A stretch of DNA of 64,000 nt, taken from the NCBI RefSeq assembly GCF_017368795.1, contig NZ_JAFNLL010000004.1:1-64000 (forward strand). Direction: 5' to 3'. Both the position numbers and the translations under genes were made by a program. The notes beneath the pieces are model-generated. The model was not told the origin of the DNA. It saw only the letters and a list, made by a program, of their open reading frames with translations, and did no database searches. This DNA comes from Arthrobacter cavernae (GTDB lineage: Bacteria > Actinomycetota > Actinomycetes > Actinomycetales > Micrococcaceae). Each line of letters opens with the position of its first letter. The stretch's first letter is position 1. Below, piece by piece: positions 23,337 to 32,011 of the stretch.

Positions 23337-25049
23337 TTAGGCCTCGGCGCTGCCGGAAGATGCGGCGGCGTCGCCGGCGGAAACAACCTCGCCGTTGCGG
23401 CGGCGCGTGCGGGTGCGCCGGGTGCGGGCAGGCTTGTCGCCGGCTTCACCGTTCGCACGGGAGCCGTTCGCTTCCGCGCCGTTCGTGGCGGCGCCTTCCG
23501 CCGGAGCTGCTTCGCCTTCGGAGGTACGACGGCGGCGCGTGCGCTCGCGTCCGCCGTCGCCCCTGCCTTCGCTTGCCTTCGCGTCGCCGGACCTAGCGTC
23601 GCGGCCGGAGCGGCCACGGCCGCCGCCGCGTCCGGATCCGCCGTCGCGGCCGGAACGGGAGTTCTTCTTGCCGGTCTCGCCCAGGTCCTCCAGGACCTCG
23701 GCGTCGACGCCGGCGAGCGTGCGCTTGTTGCGGGGCAGCCGGCCCTTGGTGCCTTCCGGAATGTCCAGCTCTTCGTAGAGGTGCGGCGAGGAGGAGTAGG
23801 TCTCCACGGGCTCGGGCACGCTCAGGCCGAGGGCCTTGTTGACCAGGCCCCAGCGCGGCATGTCGTCCCAGTCGACGAACGTGACGGCGGTGCCCTTGTT
23901 GCCGGCGCGACCGGTGCGGCCCACGCGGTGCAGGTAGATCTTCTCGTCTTCCACGCACTGGTAGTTGATGACGTGGGTGACGTCGTCGACGTCGATGCCT
24001 CGGGCGGCAACGTCGGTGGCGACCAGGACGTCGACCTTGTTGTTGCGGAAGGCACGCAGTGCCTGCTCGCGGGCGCCCTGGCCGAGGTCGCCGTGGATGG
24101 CTGCGGCAGCGAAGCCGCGGTCCACGAGTTCCTCGGAGACCTTGGCGGCGGTGCGCTTGGTCTTGGTGAAGATGATGGTGCGGCCACGGCCGCGGGCCTG
24201 CAGGATGCGGGCCACGACCTCGATCTTGTCCATGCTGTGGGCACGGTAGATGAGCTGGCGGATGTCGCGCTTGGTGAGGCCCTCGTCATGGGGGTCCGCG
24301 GCACGGATGTGCGTGGGCTGGGTCATGTAGCGGCGGGCCATGGCGATGACCGGGCCGGGCATGGTGGCCGAGAACAGCAGGGTCTGGCGGACCGCCGGGG
24401 TGCCCGCGATGAGGGTCTCCACGTCCGGCAGGAAGCCGAGGTCCAGCATTTCGTCGGCCTCGTCAAGGATGACCATCTTGACGTTCTTGAGGCTCAGGTG
24501 CTTCTGCTTGTAGAGGTCGATCAGGCGGCCGGGCGTGCCGACAACCACCTCGACGCCCTTCTGCAGGGCCTCGATCTGGGGTTCGTAGGCCCGGCCGCCA
24601 TAGATCGTGGCGATGCGGGCGTTGCGCTTGCGGGACGCGGTCTGCAGGTCGTTGGCGACCTGGACGGCGAGTTCGCGGGTGGGCACGATGACCAGGGCCT
24701 GCGGGGCGCCCGGGACGGCCAGTTTGTCGTAGCCGGCGTCGTCCTGTCCGACCACGCGCTGCAGGGCAGGGATGCCGAAGCCGAGGGTCTTGCCGGTACC
24801 GGTCTTCGCCTGGCCGATGATGTCGTGGCCGCTGAGGGCAACCGGCAGGGTCATCGCCTGGATCGGGAAGGGGTGCGTGATGCCGGCGTCGGCCAGGGAT
24901 TCAACGATGTCTGCGCGGACGTTGAAATCAGCGAAGGACTTTTCCTCGATCTCGTGGGGCGTCTCGTCCGAGGTGATGGTCTCCTCGGGCTCGATCGATT
25001 CCGTTCCGCTGGGGTCAGTCAGGACTTCATGGGTGTGCAATTCACTCAC
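23337..25049 (-). CDS. DEAD-box ATP-dependent RNA helicase (RhlE/CsdA type)
   Basis: A 570-residue RNA helicase acting in ribosome assembly or RNA decay. All core motifs are present: Q-motif region (THPFPIQAMTLPVAL), I AKTGTGKT, Ia PTRELA, Ib TPGRLIDL, II LDEADEML, III SATMPG, IV IIFTKTK, V ATDVAARGIDV and VI HRVGRTGRAG. Residues ~445-570 form a basic Arg/Gly/Ala-rich tail with repeated RRRT-type patches for RNA binding. The start is GTG at 25049 with AAGGAAA upstream. The preceding 281 bases carry no gene and probably a long 5' leader. It corresponds in position to Rv3211 of M. tuberculosis as I recall. Confidence 0.93.
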   Translation of the reverse strand: MSELHTHEVLTDPSGTESIEPEETITSDETPHEIEEKSFADFNVRADIVESLADAGITHPFPIQAMTLPVALSGHDIIGQAKTGTGKTLGFGIPALQRVVGQDDAGYDKLAVPGAPQALVIVPTRELAVQVANDLQTASRKRNARIATIYGGRAYEPQIEALQKGVEVVVGTPGRLIDLYKQKHLSLKNVKMVILDEADEMLDLGFLPDVETLIAGTPAVRQTLLFSATMPGPVIAMARRYMTQPTHIRAADPHDEGLTKRDIRQLIYRAHSMDKIEVVARILQARGRGRTIIFTKTKRTAAKVSEELVDRGFAAAAIHGDLGQGAREQALRAFRNNKVDVLVATDVAARGIDVDDVTHVINYQCVEDEKIYLHRVGRTGRAGNKGTAVTFVDWDDMPRWGLVNKALGLSVPEPVETYSSSPHLYEELDIPEGTKGRLPRNKRTLAGVDAEVLEDLGETGKKNSRSGRDGGSGRGGGRGRSGRDARSGDAKASEGRGDGGRERTRRRRTSEGEAAPAEGAATNGAEANGSRANGEAGDKPARTRRTRTRRRNGEVVSAGDAAASSGSAEA

Positions 25050-25330
25050 AGGGAGTTTCCTTATTCATTTGGGCATTGGCGCTGCGTGCTCAACGGCGGC
25101 GGCTGAGCCGATCCGGAGCACGAACGGGCGCGCAAGCATTTCCAGTGGAAGCCGATCGCGGGCTATCTAAGTACTGGCACTGGTGACCAGCGGGCAAATC
25201 TCAAGATCGCGTAGGGGCGGGCTTGTTGACTTCAAAAATTAACTGAATCAACGACCGGGCATCCATTACTACACAGCCAGTCTAGCCTCTGGGCGGCCCA
25301 AAGCTGGGATCGGTGCCCTCGCCGTGCCTG
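25050..25330 (-). promoter_or_regulatory. 281-base gene-free region upstream of the helicase gene
   Basis: No gene is seen. A TAGACT -10-like box lies at 25280-25285 (minus), which would give a leader of about 220 bases. The palindrome CTGGTGACCAG is at 25180-25190, and an AT-rich patch lies near 25230-25255. Long leaders are common on DEAD-box helicase mRNAs; no known RNA family is recognised. Confidence 0.4.
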
Positions 25331-26794
25331 TCATAGGAGCGCGAAGCGGATCTCCCGTGCGGCGATGTCCGCCTTCACCAGCTTCACCCGGACCTTGGTG
25401 CCGGACTCCATTTCGCCGTCGCAGCGGGCCGTGACGGCAGGCTCGGTGATCTGGACGACGCCGAACGGACCGTTGCCGTTGCCGTTCCCGTTTCCGTTGG
25501 GCGGCTTGGAACCGGAGATCACGATTGCGTCGAACTCCTCGCCGATGTGGTTGACCACCAGGGCCGCCTCCACCGTGTCCAGGGCCATGCGCTCCATCTT
25601 TCCTGCGAGCTGGTCCGAGGCTGCCATGATCGCGGGCAGGGACGGCAGGGCGTCGCGGACCCACGAGGGGATGGAGCCGCCGGTGCTCAGGGCCTCGCAG
25701 ATCACCAGGACGAAGCGGTCGATCAGCCGGCGCAGGGGAGCCGTGGTGTGGGCGTACGGGGCGCCGATGGCCGACTGCACCACATTCTCGGGCACCGTCC
25801 CGTCGAACGGCGTGTAGCCCGCGCCGCGGAACAGCATCCCGGCGGCGTGCAGGATGGCCAATTGCTTGGGATCGGTGGCGTCCAGGGTGCGCAGGTATTC
25901 GCCGTAGCTGATCCGGCCGTCCCAGGGCTTGCCGAGGGCCGCCGTCTGGCGTTTGAAGTGCAGCAGGGAACGGTCGTCCGGTTCCGGCATGGTGCGCAGG
26001 ATCCCCACCTTGCCGTCCAGCATCAGCTGCGCGGCTGCCATCCCGGTCATAAGGGAAATCTGCGCGTTCCAGTCCTCCACAGGCAGGCTGGGCGCTGCCA
26101 CAATCCGGAACCCGCCGCCGTCGGGCAGGGGCACGATCTCCTGCTCCGGCATGTTCAGGCTGGCACCGCCGCGGCGGCGCTCCAACTCGACGCGCTTGAG
26201 CCCCACTTCCTTGAGTAGCTGCAGCACGGGCGAGGCCGTGCCGGCGTCGATCTCGGCCTGCGCGCCCTTGTAGCTCAGCTTGGCGCGGCTGCGGACCGTG
26301 GCCCGGCGGACGGACGCGGCCGAGACCTCCGCGGCAGCATCAAGGTCGAAGTCCCACACGAAGGCCGCGCAGTCCTGCTCGGCCAGCAGGCTTCCGGCGT
26401 TCTCGCTTATGACCTCGGGGTGGAGCGGGATCCGGCCGTCCGGGGCGTAGAACGTCTGCCCGCGCTGGCGGGTCTCGGCGTCGAGGGCCCCACCCGGAGC
26501 CACGAAGGAGGGGACATCGGAGATGGCGTAGAGCACCTTGTAGCCCTCGCCGGCGCGCTCGATGAACAGCGCCTGGTCAAGGTCCGTGGAGGAGGCCGGG
26601 TCGATGGTGATGAAGGGGACCTCCCGGAGATCACGGTCGGGAAGGGCGTGGGCGGACACCGCGGCCTCGGCCTCCTGCAGGGCTTCCGACGGGTAGGCGC
26701 CGGGCAGCTCCAGCTCGGTCCGCAGGGCCGCAAATGCCTCTGCGAGCTGGTACGACTCTTCACTGACGTTCGGCGCTATCCCATGATGTGGCAC
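25331..26794 (-). CDS. RNB-domain 3'-5' exoribonuclease (RNase II family)
   Basis: A 487-residue exoribonuclease. The RNB catalytic centre is clear in ITIDPASSTDLDQALFIE, whose Asp cluster coordinates Mg2+. Later motifs are FYAPDGRIPLHPEVISEN and GAPYAHTTAPLRRLIDRFV, the conserved end of RNB domains. The cold-shock domains that precede RNB in RNase R are absent, and the C-terminus is short and S1-like at best (GTKVRVKLVKADI). It is therefore a compact actinobacterial type. A run of Asn-Gly repeats interrupts the C-terminal part. The start is GTG at 26794 with TAACCT 7 bases upstream; the frame is open to 26845 without support. Confidence 0.9.
   Translation of the reverse strand: MPHHGIAPNVSEESYQLAEAFAALRTELELPGAYPSEALQEAEAAVSAHALPDRDLREVPFITIDPASSTDLDQALFIERAGEGYKVLYAISDVPSFVAPGGALDAETRQRGQTFYAPDGRIPLHPEVISENAGSLLAEQDCAAFVWDFDLDAAAEVSAASVRRATVRSRAKLSYKGAQAEIDAGTASPVLQLLKEVGLKRVELERRRGGASLNMPEQEIVPLPDGGGFRIVAAPSLPVEDWNAQISLMTGMAAAQLMLDGKVGILRTMPEPDDRSLLHFKRQTAALGKPWDGRISYGEYLRTLDATDPKQLAILHAAGMLFRGAGYTPFDGTVPENVVQSAIGAPYAHTTAPLRRLIDRFVLVICEALSTGGSIPSWVRDALPSLPAIMAASDQLAGKMERMALDTVEAALVVNHIGEEFDAIVISGSKPPNGNGNGNGNGPFGVVQITEPAVTARCDGEMESGTKVRVKLVKADIAAREIRFALL
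25470..25500. repeat. Hexamer microrepeat encoding (Asn-Gly)n in the RNB gene
   Basis: Imperfect tandem units of CCGTTG/CCGTTC on the plus strand encode NGNGNGNGNG on the minus strand, in the C-terminal part of the exoribonuclease. Unit slippage would stay in frame. Confidence 0.7.
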
Positions 26795-26801
26795 GAAAAT
26801 C

Positions 26802-26807
26802 AGGTTA
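26802..26807 (-). promoter_or_regulatory. Putative -10 box of the RNB gene (leaderless)
   Basis: TAACCT on the minus strand, 7 bases before the GTG at 26794. Confidence 0.45.
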
Positions 26808-26823
26808 GCCCGAAATCGGCGGT

Positions 26824-26829
26824 TAGTCT
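26824..26829 (+). promoter_or_regulatory. Putative -10 box of the ferritin-fold gene (leaderless)
   Basis: TAGTCT, 6 bases before the ATG at 26836. A GGAG that follows is only one base from the ATG, too close to act as a ribosome site. Confidence 0.45.
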
Positions 26830-26835
26830 TGGAGC

Positions 26836-27504
26836 ATGGGCACATCCTCGGCCGGCAACGCTCAGTACCAGCGCCTCGTGACGGACCTCCTGGGCGTTAT
26901 GGCCTATGGCGAGCTGTCAGCCTTCGGGCGCCTCTCCTCCGACGCGCGCTACGCACCTACCCTCCACGACCGTGCCCTGCTGGGCCGGATCGCCGTGATC
27001 GAGTTCCAGCATTTCGAACTGGCCAGCGCCCGGCTCGAGGAACTGGGCGTGGACGCCGAGGAGACCATGCTGCCGTTCCAGCGTTCCGTGGACCACTTCC
27101 ACGAGCGCACCAAACCGGGCGACTGGTACGAGTCCCTGATGAAGGCCTACGTCATCGACACCGTGTCCTCGGACTTCTACAGGTCCGTGTCCGAGTTCCT
27201 TGACGCGGACACCCGGGAACTGGTTGAACGGATCCTGGTCTCGGAGGAGTCCACCGCCGTGCTGCGCGAACTGCTCCAGCACGCCCTGGCGGAGGACCCG
27301 CGCCTTGCGTCCCGGCTGGCCCTGTGGGGCCGCCGACTGGTGGGCGAGGCCCTCACCCAGGCCCAGCGCGTCAGCATGGAGCACGCCCTGCTGGGGCCGC
27401 TGCTCAGCAGCACCGGCGACGCCCGGGAAACCGTTGGGAAGCTGACGGCGGACCTTGCCGAGCGGCACTCCCGCCGGATGACAGGGCTCGGCCTGACGGC
27501 CTGA
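26836..27504 (+). CDS. Ferritin-like-fold protein (MiaE-like, Rv3210c type)
   Basis: A 222-residue all-helical protein. Helix motifs VMAYGELSAFGR and VIEFQHFELASARLEELG supply Glu and ExxH residues as in ferritin-like di-iron proteins related to the tRNA hydroxylase MiaE. HFHERTKPGDWYESLMKAYVIDTVSSDFYRSVSEFL is the conserved central part in actinobacterial members. A complete second ExxH is not obvious (LVSEESTAVLRELLQ), so metal binding and hydroxylase activity remain open. It is divergent from the RNB exonuclease gene with 41 bases between starts. A homologue sits next to rhlE in M. tuberculosis as I recall. Confidence 0.75.
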   Translation: MGTSSAGNAQYQRLVTDLLGVMAYGELSAFGRLSSDARYAPTLHDRALLGRIAVIEFQHFELASARLEELGVDAEETMLPFQRSVDHFHERTKPGDWYESLMKAYVIDTVSSDFYRSVSEFLDADTRELVERILVSEESTAVLRELLQHALAEDPRLASRLALWGRRLVGEALTQAQRVSMEHALLGPLLSSTGDARETVGKLTADLAERHSRRMTGLGLTA

Positions 27505-27536
27505 GCGGCTACTGCCAGATCGGCAACGGCCTGTGG

Positions 27537-28220
27537 CTACGCGGCGTCCAGCGCGGCGAGCAGCTCCCGGGCGGCCGCCGTCGGGTCCGGCGCTTCGGTG
27601 ATGGCACGCACCACCACGATCCGCTCGGCACCCGCTGCAACCACCTGCTCAACGTTGGTGAGGTCGATGCCGCCGATGGCGAACCAGGGGAGCAGCACGC
27701 CGCCCACGGTTTCCTCATCGGCCTTGCGGACGGCTTCTTTTGCATATGTGACCAGCTCCAGGCCGACGGCGTCGCGCCCTGGCTTGGTGGGGGTTGCCCA
27801 GAGCGGGCCAACACAGAAATAGTCCAGTCCGCTGCGGCCGTGGGCAGCGGCGATCGCGGCATCGATCTGCTCCGTGGTGTGCGTGGACAGGCCGATCACC
27901 GTGGGGTCGTGGAGCAGCTTCCGGGCTGAGCGCAACGGCAGGTCCTTCTGCCCGATATGGAACACCGGAGCCCCGGAAAGCAGGGCAATATCGGCGCGGT
28001 CGTTGACAGCCCACAACCGGCCGTGATGGTGCGCCACCTTGTGCAGGGCCTCGAGGAGCTCAAGTTCCTCGGCGGCTTCCAGGGACTTGTCGCGCAGCTG
28101 GATGATGTCCACGCCGCCTTCGAAAGCGGCATCGACGAAGTCTTCGAAATCGCCCTGTGTCTTGCGGGCATCGGTGCAGAGATAGAGGCGGGCAGTGGTG
28201 TGGACGTCGTGCTGGGTCAT
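27537..28220 (-). CDS. thiE: Thiamine-phosphate synthase ThiE
   Basis: ThiE joins hydroxymethylpyrimidine pyrophosphate and thiazole phosphate to thiamine phosphate. The 227-residue TIM barrel shows [38 protein letters not shown] and [13 protein letters not shown] (the pyrophosphate and thiazole-phosphate loops), and ends with [29 protein letters not shown]. It is divergent from the thiO-thiS-thiG operon. Its ATG has a TACGCT box 6 bases upstream, so its mRNA has no room for a riboswitch, unlike the operon on the other strand. A run of C-terminal Ala is normal. Confidence 0.95.
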   Translation of the reverse strand: MTQHDVHTTARLYLCTDARKTQGDFEDFVDAAFEGGVDIIQLRDKSLEAAEELELLEALHKVAHHHGRLWAVNDRADIALLSGAPVFHIGQKDLPLRSARKLLHDPTVIGLSTHTTEQIDAAIAAAHGRSGLDYFCVGPLWATPTKPGRDAVGLELVTYAKEAVRKADEETVGGVLLPWFAIGGIDLTNVEQVVAAGAERIVVVRAITEAPDPTAAARELLAALDAA

Positions 28221-28226
28221 GGAGCT

Positions 28227-28232
28227 AGCGTA
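28227..28232 (-). promoter_or_regulatory. Putative -10 box of thiE (leaderless)
   Basis: TACGCT on the minus strand, 6 bases before the ATG at 28220. It lies 8 bases from the opposing thiO -10 box. Confidence 0.55.
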
Positions 28233-28239
28233 GTTCCTT

Positions 28240-28245
28240 TACACT
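28240..28245 (+). promoter_or_regulatory. Putative -10 box of the thiOSG operon
   Basis: TACACT about 7 bases before the predicted 5' end of the TPP riboswitch (transcript start near 28252). Confidence 0.5.
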
Positions 28246-28252
28246 GGGCTGG

Positions 28253-28352
28253 TACTGCGGGAGCCGTAGTGGCGGTCACAAACGCCACGCGGCTGAGAGG
28301 GCTTCAGCGCCGACCGCTTGACCTGATCCGGCTAGTACCGGCGTAGGGAAGG
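28253..28352 (+). ncRNA. TPP riboswitch (THI element)
   Basis: The conserved THI-box parts occur in order: CGGGAGC at the 5' side, CTGAGAGG (28293-28300), ACCTGATCCGG (28321-28331) and GCGTAGGGA (28341-28349). The last runs into AAGGAG, the ribosome site of thiO, seven bases before the ATG at 28359. Binding of thiamine pyrophosphate would therefore most likely mask that site and shut off translation. No terminator is seen between it and thiO. Confidence 0.93.
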
Positions 28353-28358
28353 AGCCGC

Positions 28359-29642
28359 ATGGCGGATACCAACAACAGCTGCCCCGGCACGCTGCAGGCA
28401 GACGTTGCAGTGATCGGCGGAGGCATCATCGGCCTCGGCATCGCCCTCGAAGCCCGCAAGGCAGGGCGCTCAGTAGTCCTCATCGACCCCGCACCGGCCA
28501 CGGGCGCCACCTTCGCCGCGGCCGGCATGCTCGCCCCCGTCAGCGAACTGCACTACCAGGAGGAAGACCTCCTGGAACTGATGCTGGAGTCCTCAGTGCT
28601 CTGGCCGGAATTCGAACGGACGCTGCCCGCGGCGTCGGGATCCGGGGACGCGGCCCCTGGGACCGGATACCGCACGACGGCGACCCTCGCCGTGGGTGCC
28701 GACGCCGCGGACCGGAGGGCGCTCGCCGACCTCCGGTCCGTCCAGCTGGCACACGGACTGGCGGTGGAACCCCTGGCACTCCGTGAGGCACGGAGCCGCG
28801 AACCCCTGCTGAGCCCGCAGATCTCCTGCGCTTTCGACATCCCCGCCGACCACCAGGTGGACCCCCGCAAGCTCGCCCGCCGGATCCTGGCCGCCCTCGC
28901 CAGCCACAGTCCCGAAGAGGCCACGTGGGTGGCCAGGGCTGAGAACGGCTTCGCCCTCTGCGCCCAGGCCGCGTCGCTCATGTGGGAGGACGGCCGCGTG
29001 GCCGGGACGGTGCTGGAAGACGGGACAGTGGTGCATGCTGCGGAGACCGTGGTGGCCAACGGCCTCGGCGCCGCAGCCCTGGCCGGACTGCCGGAGGGCC
29101 TCGCGCTTCCCTTGCGCCCCGTCTACGGGGACATCCTGCGCCTCCGCGTTCCGGAACATCTCCGGCCGCTGCTGACATCCACCGTCCGTGGCATAGTGCG
29201 CGGCGTGCCCGTCTACATCGTTCCCCGGGACGACGGCACAGTGGTGATCGGGGCGACGCAGCGTGAAGACGGGCTCTCCGCTTCCTCCAACGCGGTCTCC
29301 GCCGGCGGCGTCTACCAGCTGCTCCGCGACGCCCAGGTCATGGTTCCTGCTGTAGCCGAATTGGAACTGCTCGAGGCAACCGCACGGGCACGGCCCGGTA
29401 CACCGGACAATGCACCCCTGCTCGGGCGCGTCCAGGGCAGCCGCGGCGATACTGACGGCCTGGTGGTAGCCACCGGCTTCTTCCGCCACGGCGTCTTGCT
29501 CACTCCTGTGGCCGCACGGATCGTCGGCCAGCTCCTCTCCGGGGTGGAGGACCCGCGCTGGTCCAGGTTCCGCCCCGACCGCTTCTCCGTTCCAACACCC
29601 GCACACGCAATCACCTCTGTAGCAATCAAGGATCCGGCATGA
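28359..29642 (+). CDS. thiO: Glycine oxidase ThiO
   Basis: An FAD-dependent amine oxidase that converts glycine to dehydroglycine, the glycine-derived atoms of the thiazole ring. The 427-residue protein begins ADVAVIGGGIIGLGIALEARKAG, the FAD Rossmann motif GGGIIG. It has the DAO-family C-terminal ARARPGTPDNAPLLGRV and GLVVATGFFRHGVLLTP. The start is set by AAGGAG at the end of the TPP riboswitch. Its stop overlaps thiS as ATGA. ThiO rather than ThiH is the aerobic route to dehydroglycine. Confidence 0.93.
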   Translation: MADTNNSCPGTLQADVAVIGGGIIGLGIALEARKAGRSVVLIDPAPATGATFAAAGMLAPVSELHYQEEDLLELMLESSVLWPEFERTLPAASGSGDAAPGTGYRTTATLAVGADAADRRALADLRSVQLAHGLAVEPLALREARSREPLLSPQISCAFDIPADHQVDPRKLARRILAALASHSPEEATWVARAENGFALCAQAASLMWEDGRVAGTVLEDGTVVHAAETVVANGLGAAALAGLPEGLALPLRPVYGDILRLRVPEHLRPLLTSTVRGIVRGVPVYIVPRDDGTVVIGATQREDGLSASSNAVSAGGVYQLLRDAQVMVPAVAELELLEATARARPGTPDNAPLLGRVQGSRGDTDGLVVATGFFRHGVLLTPVAARIVGQLLSGVEDPRWSRFRPDRFSVPTPAHAITSVAIKDPA

Positions 29643-29875
29643 ACATCACCCTCAACGGCACAGCCCACGCGCTTTCCGACGGCGCCTCCGTCACCACCCT
29701 CGTCAGCCAGGTCACCGGCCGCGTGCTGGACCACAGCGGCCAGGCGTCCGACGGCGGCAAGCTGGGCGTCGCCGTCGCACGCAATTCCGAAGTGGTGCCA
29801 CGCAGCCAGTGGGCTGCCACGACGCTCGCAGAGGGCGACGAACTCGAACTCGTAACCGCAGTACAGGGAGGCTGA
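29639..29875 (+). CDS. thiS: Sulfur carrier protein ThiS
   Basis: A 78-residue ubiquitin-like protein that carries sulfur as a C-terminal thiocarboxylate to ThiG. The Gly-Gly end (LVTAVQGG) is present. It is slightly longer than usual (about 66) because of an insertion around HSGQASDGGKLG. The start overlaps the thiO stop by 4 bases, and thiG begins 3 bases after its stop. No thiF is adjacent; the MoeB-like enzyme at 32755 could adenylate it. Confidence 0.92.
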   Translation: MNITLNGTAHALSDGASVTTLVSQVTGRVLDHSGQASDGGKLGVAVARNSEVVPRSQWAATTLAEGDELELVTAVQGG

Positions 29876-30676
<801 letters not shown>

Positions 30677-30681
30677 GCGAG

Positions 30682-30697
30682 TCCCCGCAGGCGGGGA
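30682..30697 (+). terminator. Short hairpin after thiG
   Basis: TCCCCGC (30682-30688) and GCGGGGA (30691-30697) with a 2-base loop, 5 bases after the thiG stop. There is no T-run, so partial termination or transcript protection is more likely. Confidence 0.4.
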
Positions 30698-30718
30698 GTC
30701 CCGAGCCGAGGAGCAGGC

Positions 30719-31390
30719 ATGGCAGGCAAGGAAGATGTCCTCACCAGGCCGGCGATCGATGCCGCCCTGGCGGAACTGCCGGACTGGCGGTACCGGCTAG
30801 GAGGGCTCGTCACCGTCTATAAGGCGCCGACGGCGGCCGGCGCGCTTGCGCTGATTGCCGCCGTCGGGCAGATCGCGGAAGAACAGAACCACCACCCGGA
30901 CCTGGACTGGCGCTACAACCGGGTCTTCATCCGGTACACCTCGCATGATGCCGGCTCGGAGGTGAGCAGCCGCGACGTCGCCGCGGCCACCGCGGCCAGC
31001 ACTGCTGCCGCGGACGCCGCGGCTGTGGCCGAGCCGGGGCTATACAGGACCATGGAACTGGCGATCGATACCGACGCCCCGGAAGCGATCTCCGAGGTCT
31101 GGCGGGTGGCCCTGGGATACCGCAAGGGACGGCATGGGGACCTCGTGGACCCTTATGGCAGGGGACCGGCGCTGTGGTTCCAGGAAACGCCGTCGCCCAA
31201 TGCAAACCGCATCCACGTCGACGTGCACCGGAGCCTGGCCGAATCGGGCCCGGCCATCGGCAAGACGGCGGCCACCGGAGCCTTAATGAACCATGACCAC
31301 GCACCCAACTGGGTGGTGGTCACGGATTCACAAGGCAACCGGCTCTGCCTGTGCACCGAAGCGGGGCACGAGCCGGATCTCGGGGACTGA
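30719..31390 (+). CDS. Fusion of pterin-4a-carbinolamine dehydratase-like and glyoxalase-like (VOC) domains
   Basis: A 223-residue two-domain protein. Residues 1-90 match pterin-4a-carbinolamine dehydratase: EEQNHHPDLDWRYNRVFIRY has the active-site His58-His59-Pro60, with a further His76 and Asp86. An Ala-rich linker (90-105) leads to a glyoxalase/bleomycin-resistance-like domain (YRTMELAIDTDAPEAISEVWR, PALWFQETPSPNANRIHVDVH, NWVVVTDSQGNRLCLC). In the classical role the dehydratase recycles tetrahydrobiopterin, but in bacteria without such hydroxylases the substrate is unclear. The start has GAGGAG upstream. It follows thiG after 42 bases. Confidence 0.85.
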   Translation: MAGKEDVLTRPAIDAALAELPDWRYRLGGLVTVYKAPTAAGALALIAAVGQIAEEQNHHPDLDWRYNRVFIRYTSHDAGSEVSSRDVAAATAASTAAADAAAVAEPGLYRTMELAIDTDAPEAISEVWRVALGYRKGRHGDLVDPYGRGPALWFQETPSPNANRIHVDVHRSLAESGPAIGKTAATGALMNHDHAPNWVVVTDSQGNRLCLCTEAGHEPDLGD

Positions 31391-31407
31391 AGCGCCGGTC
31401 CGCGGAG

Positions 31408-31710
31408 CTACAGCTTGAGCGCGGCTGTCAGCGCCTGGATGTCGTGCTTGGCGCGCGCCCGGCCAAGGAACAGCGCTGCGGCGACGGACGCCGCCGAACC
31501 CAGGACGATCGGCAGGACCCACGGGATCCAGGTCAGCCCCTGCCGGTAGCCCAGGCCGATCTGGAGGCAGACGATCCAGCTCAGCATGCCCACAGCCACA
31601 GCCACCCCGGCGGGCACGGCGATGCCGTACGCTGCGTGGTGCCTGTCATTTGCCCAGACAATGAAGCCCGCGGCGACGGTGGCAAGGACCACGATGACGA
31701 GTGAAAGCAT
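31408..31710 (-). CDS. Small membrane protein, 100 residues
   Basis: No family is recognised. Three hydrophobic segments (MLSLVIVVLATVAAGFIVW, GIAVPAGVAVAVGMLSWIVCL, WIPWVLPIVLGSAASVAAALFLG) and a short basic C-terminus. AGGAGC 6 bases before the ATG at 31710 supports this start; the frame is open to 31794, but that overlaps the DUF3107 gene. It lies 25 bases after the DUF3107 gene on the same strand and may be co-transcribed with it. Confidence 0.72.
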   Translation of the reverse strand: MLSLVIVVLATVAAGFIVWANDRHHAAYGIAVPAGVAVAVGMLSWIVCLQIGLGYRQGLTWIPWVLPIVLGSAASVAAALFLGRARAKHDIQALTAALKL

Positions 31711-31735
31711 GGGGGCTCCTGGTTTCCGGGGAGTG

Positions 31736-31960
31736 TCAGAGAACGCCGAAACCGACGCGGCGGGATTCCTCGGCGCCGATCTCCACGTAGCCAAGGACGT
31801 TGCCCGGGACGATGATCTGGCGGCCCTTTTCGTCGCTCAGACGCAACTCCGTGCCCTTGGACACGGCCTCGGCGACGATCTTGGCGACGGCTTCCGCATC
31901 CAATGCCGATTCCAGCACAATTTCGCGGCCCACGTTCTGAATGCCGATCTTTACTTCCAC
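31736..31960 (-). CDS. DUF3107 family protein
   Basis: A 74-residue protein MEVKIGIQNVGREIVLES with DEKGRQIIVPGNVLGYVEIGAEESRRVGFG, clearly the actinobacterial DUF3107 family (TB9.4/Rv3208A type). It is a small ATP-binding-protein-like fold of unknown function. The GTG start at 31960 has TTGGAGG 8 bases upstream. It lies 51 bases downstream of the TetR gene on the same strand, and family members are usually neighbours of such a regulator. Confidence 0.9.
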   Translation of the reverse strand: MEVKIGIQNVGREIVLESALDAEAVAKIVAEAVSKGTELRLSDEKGRQIIVPGNVLGYVEIGAEESRRVGFGVL

Positions 31961-32011
31961 AGCAAGGCCTCCAAGCCAATCAAGAATTTAAGTCAGTCCT
32001 CTATTTGTAGC

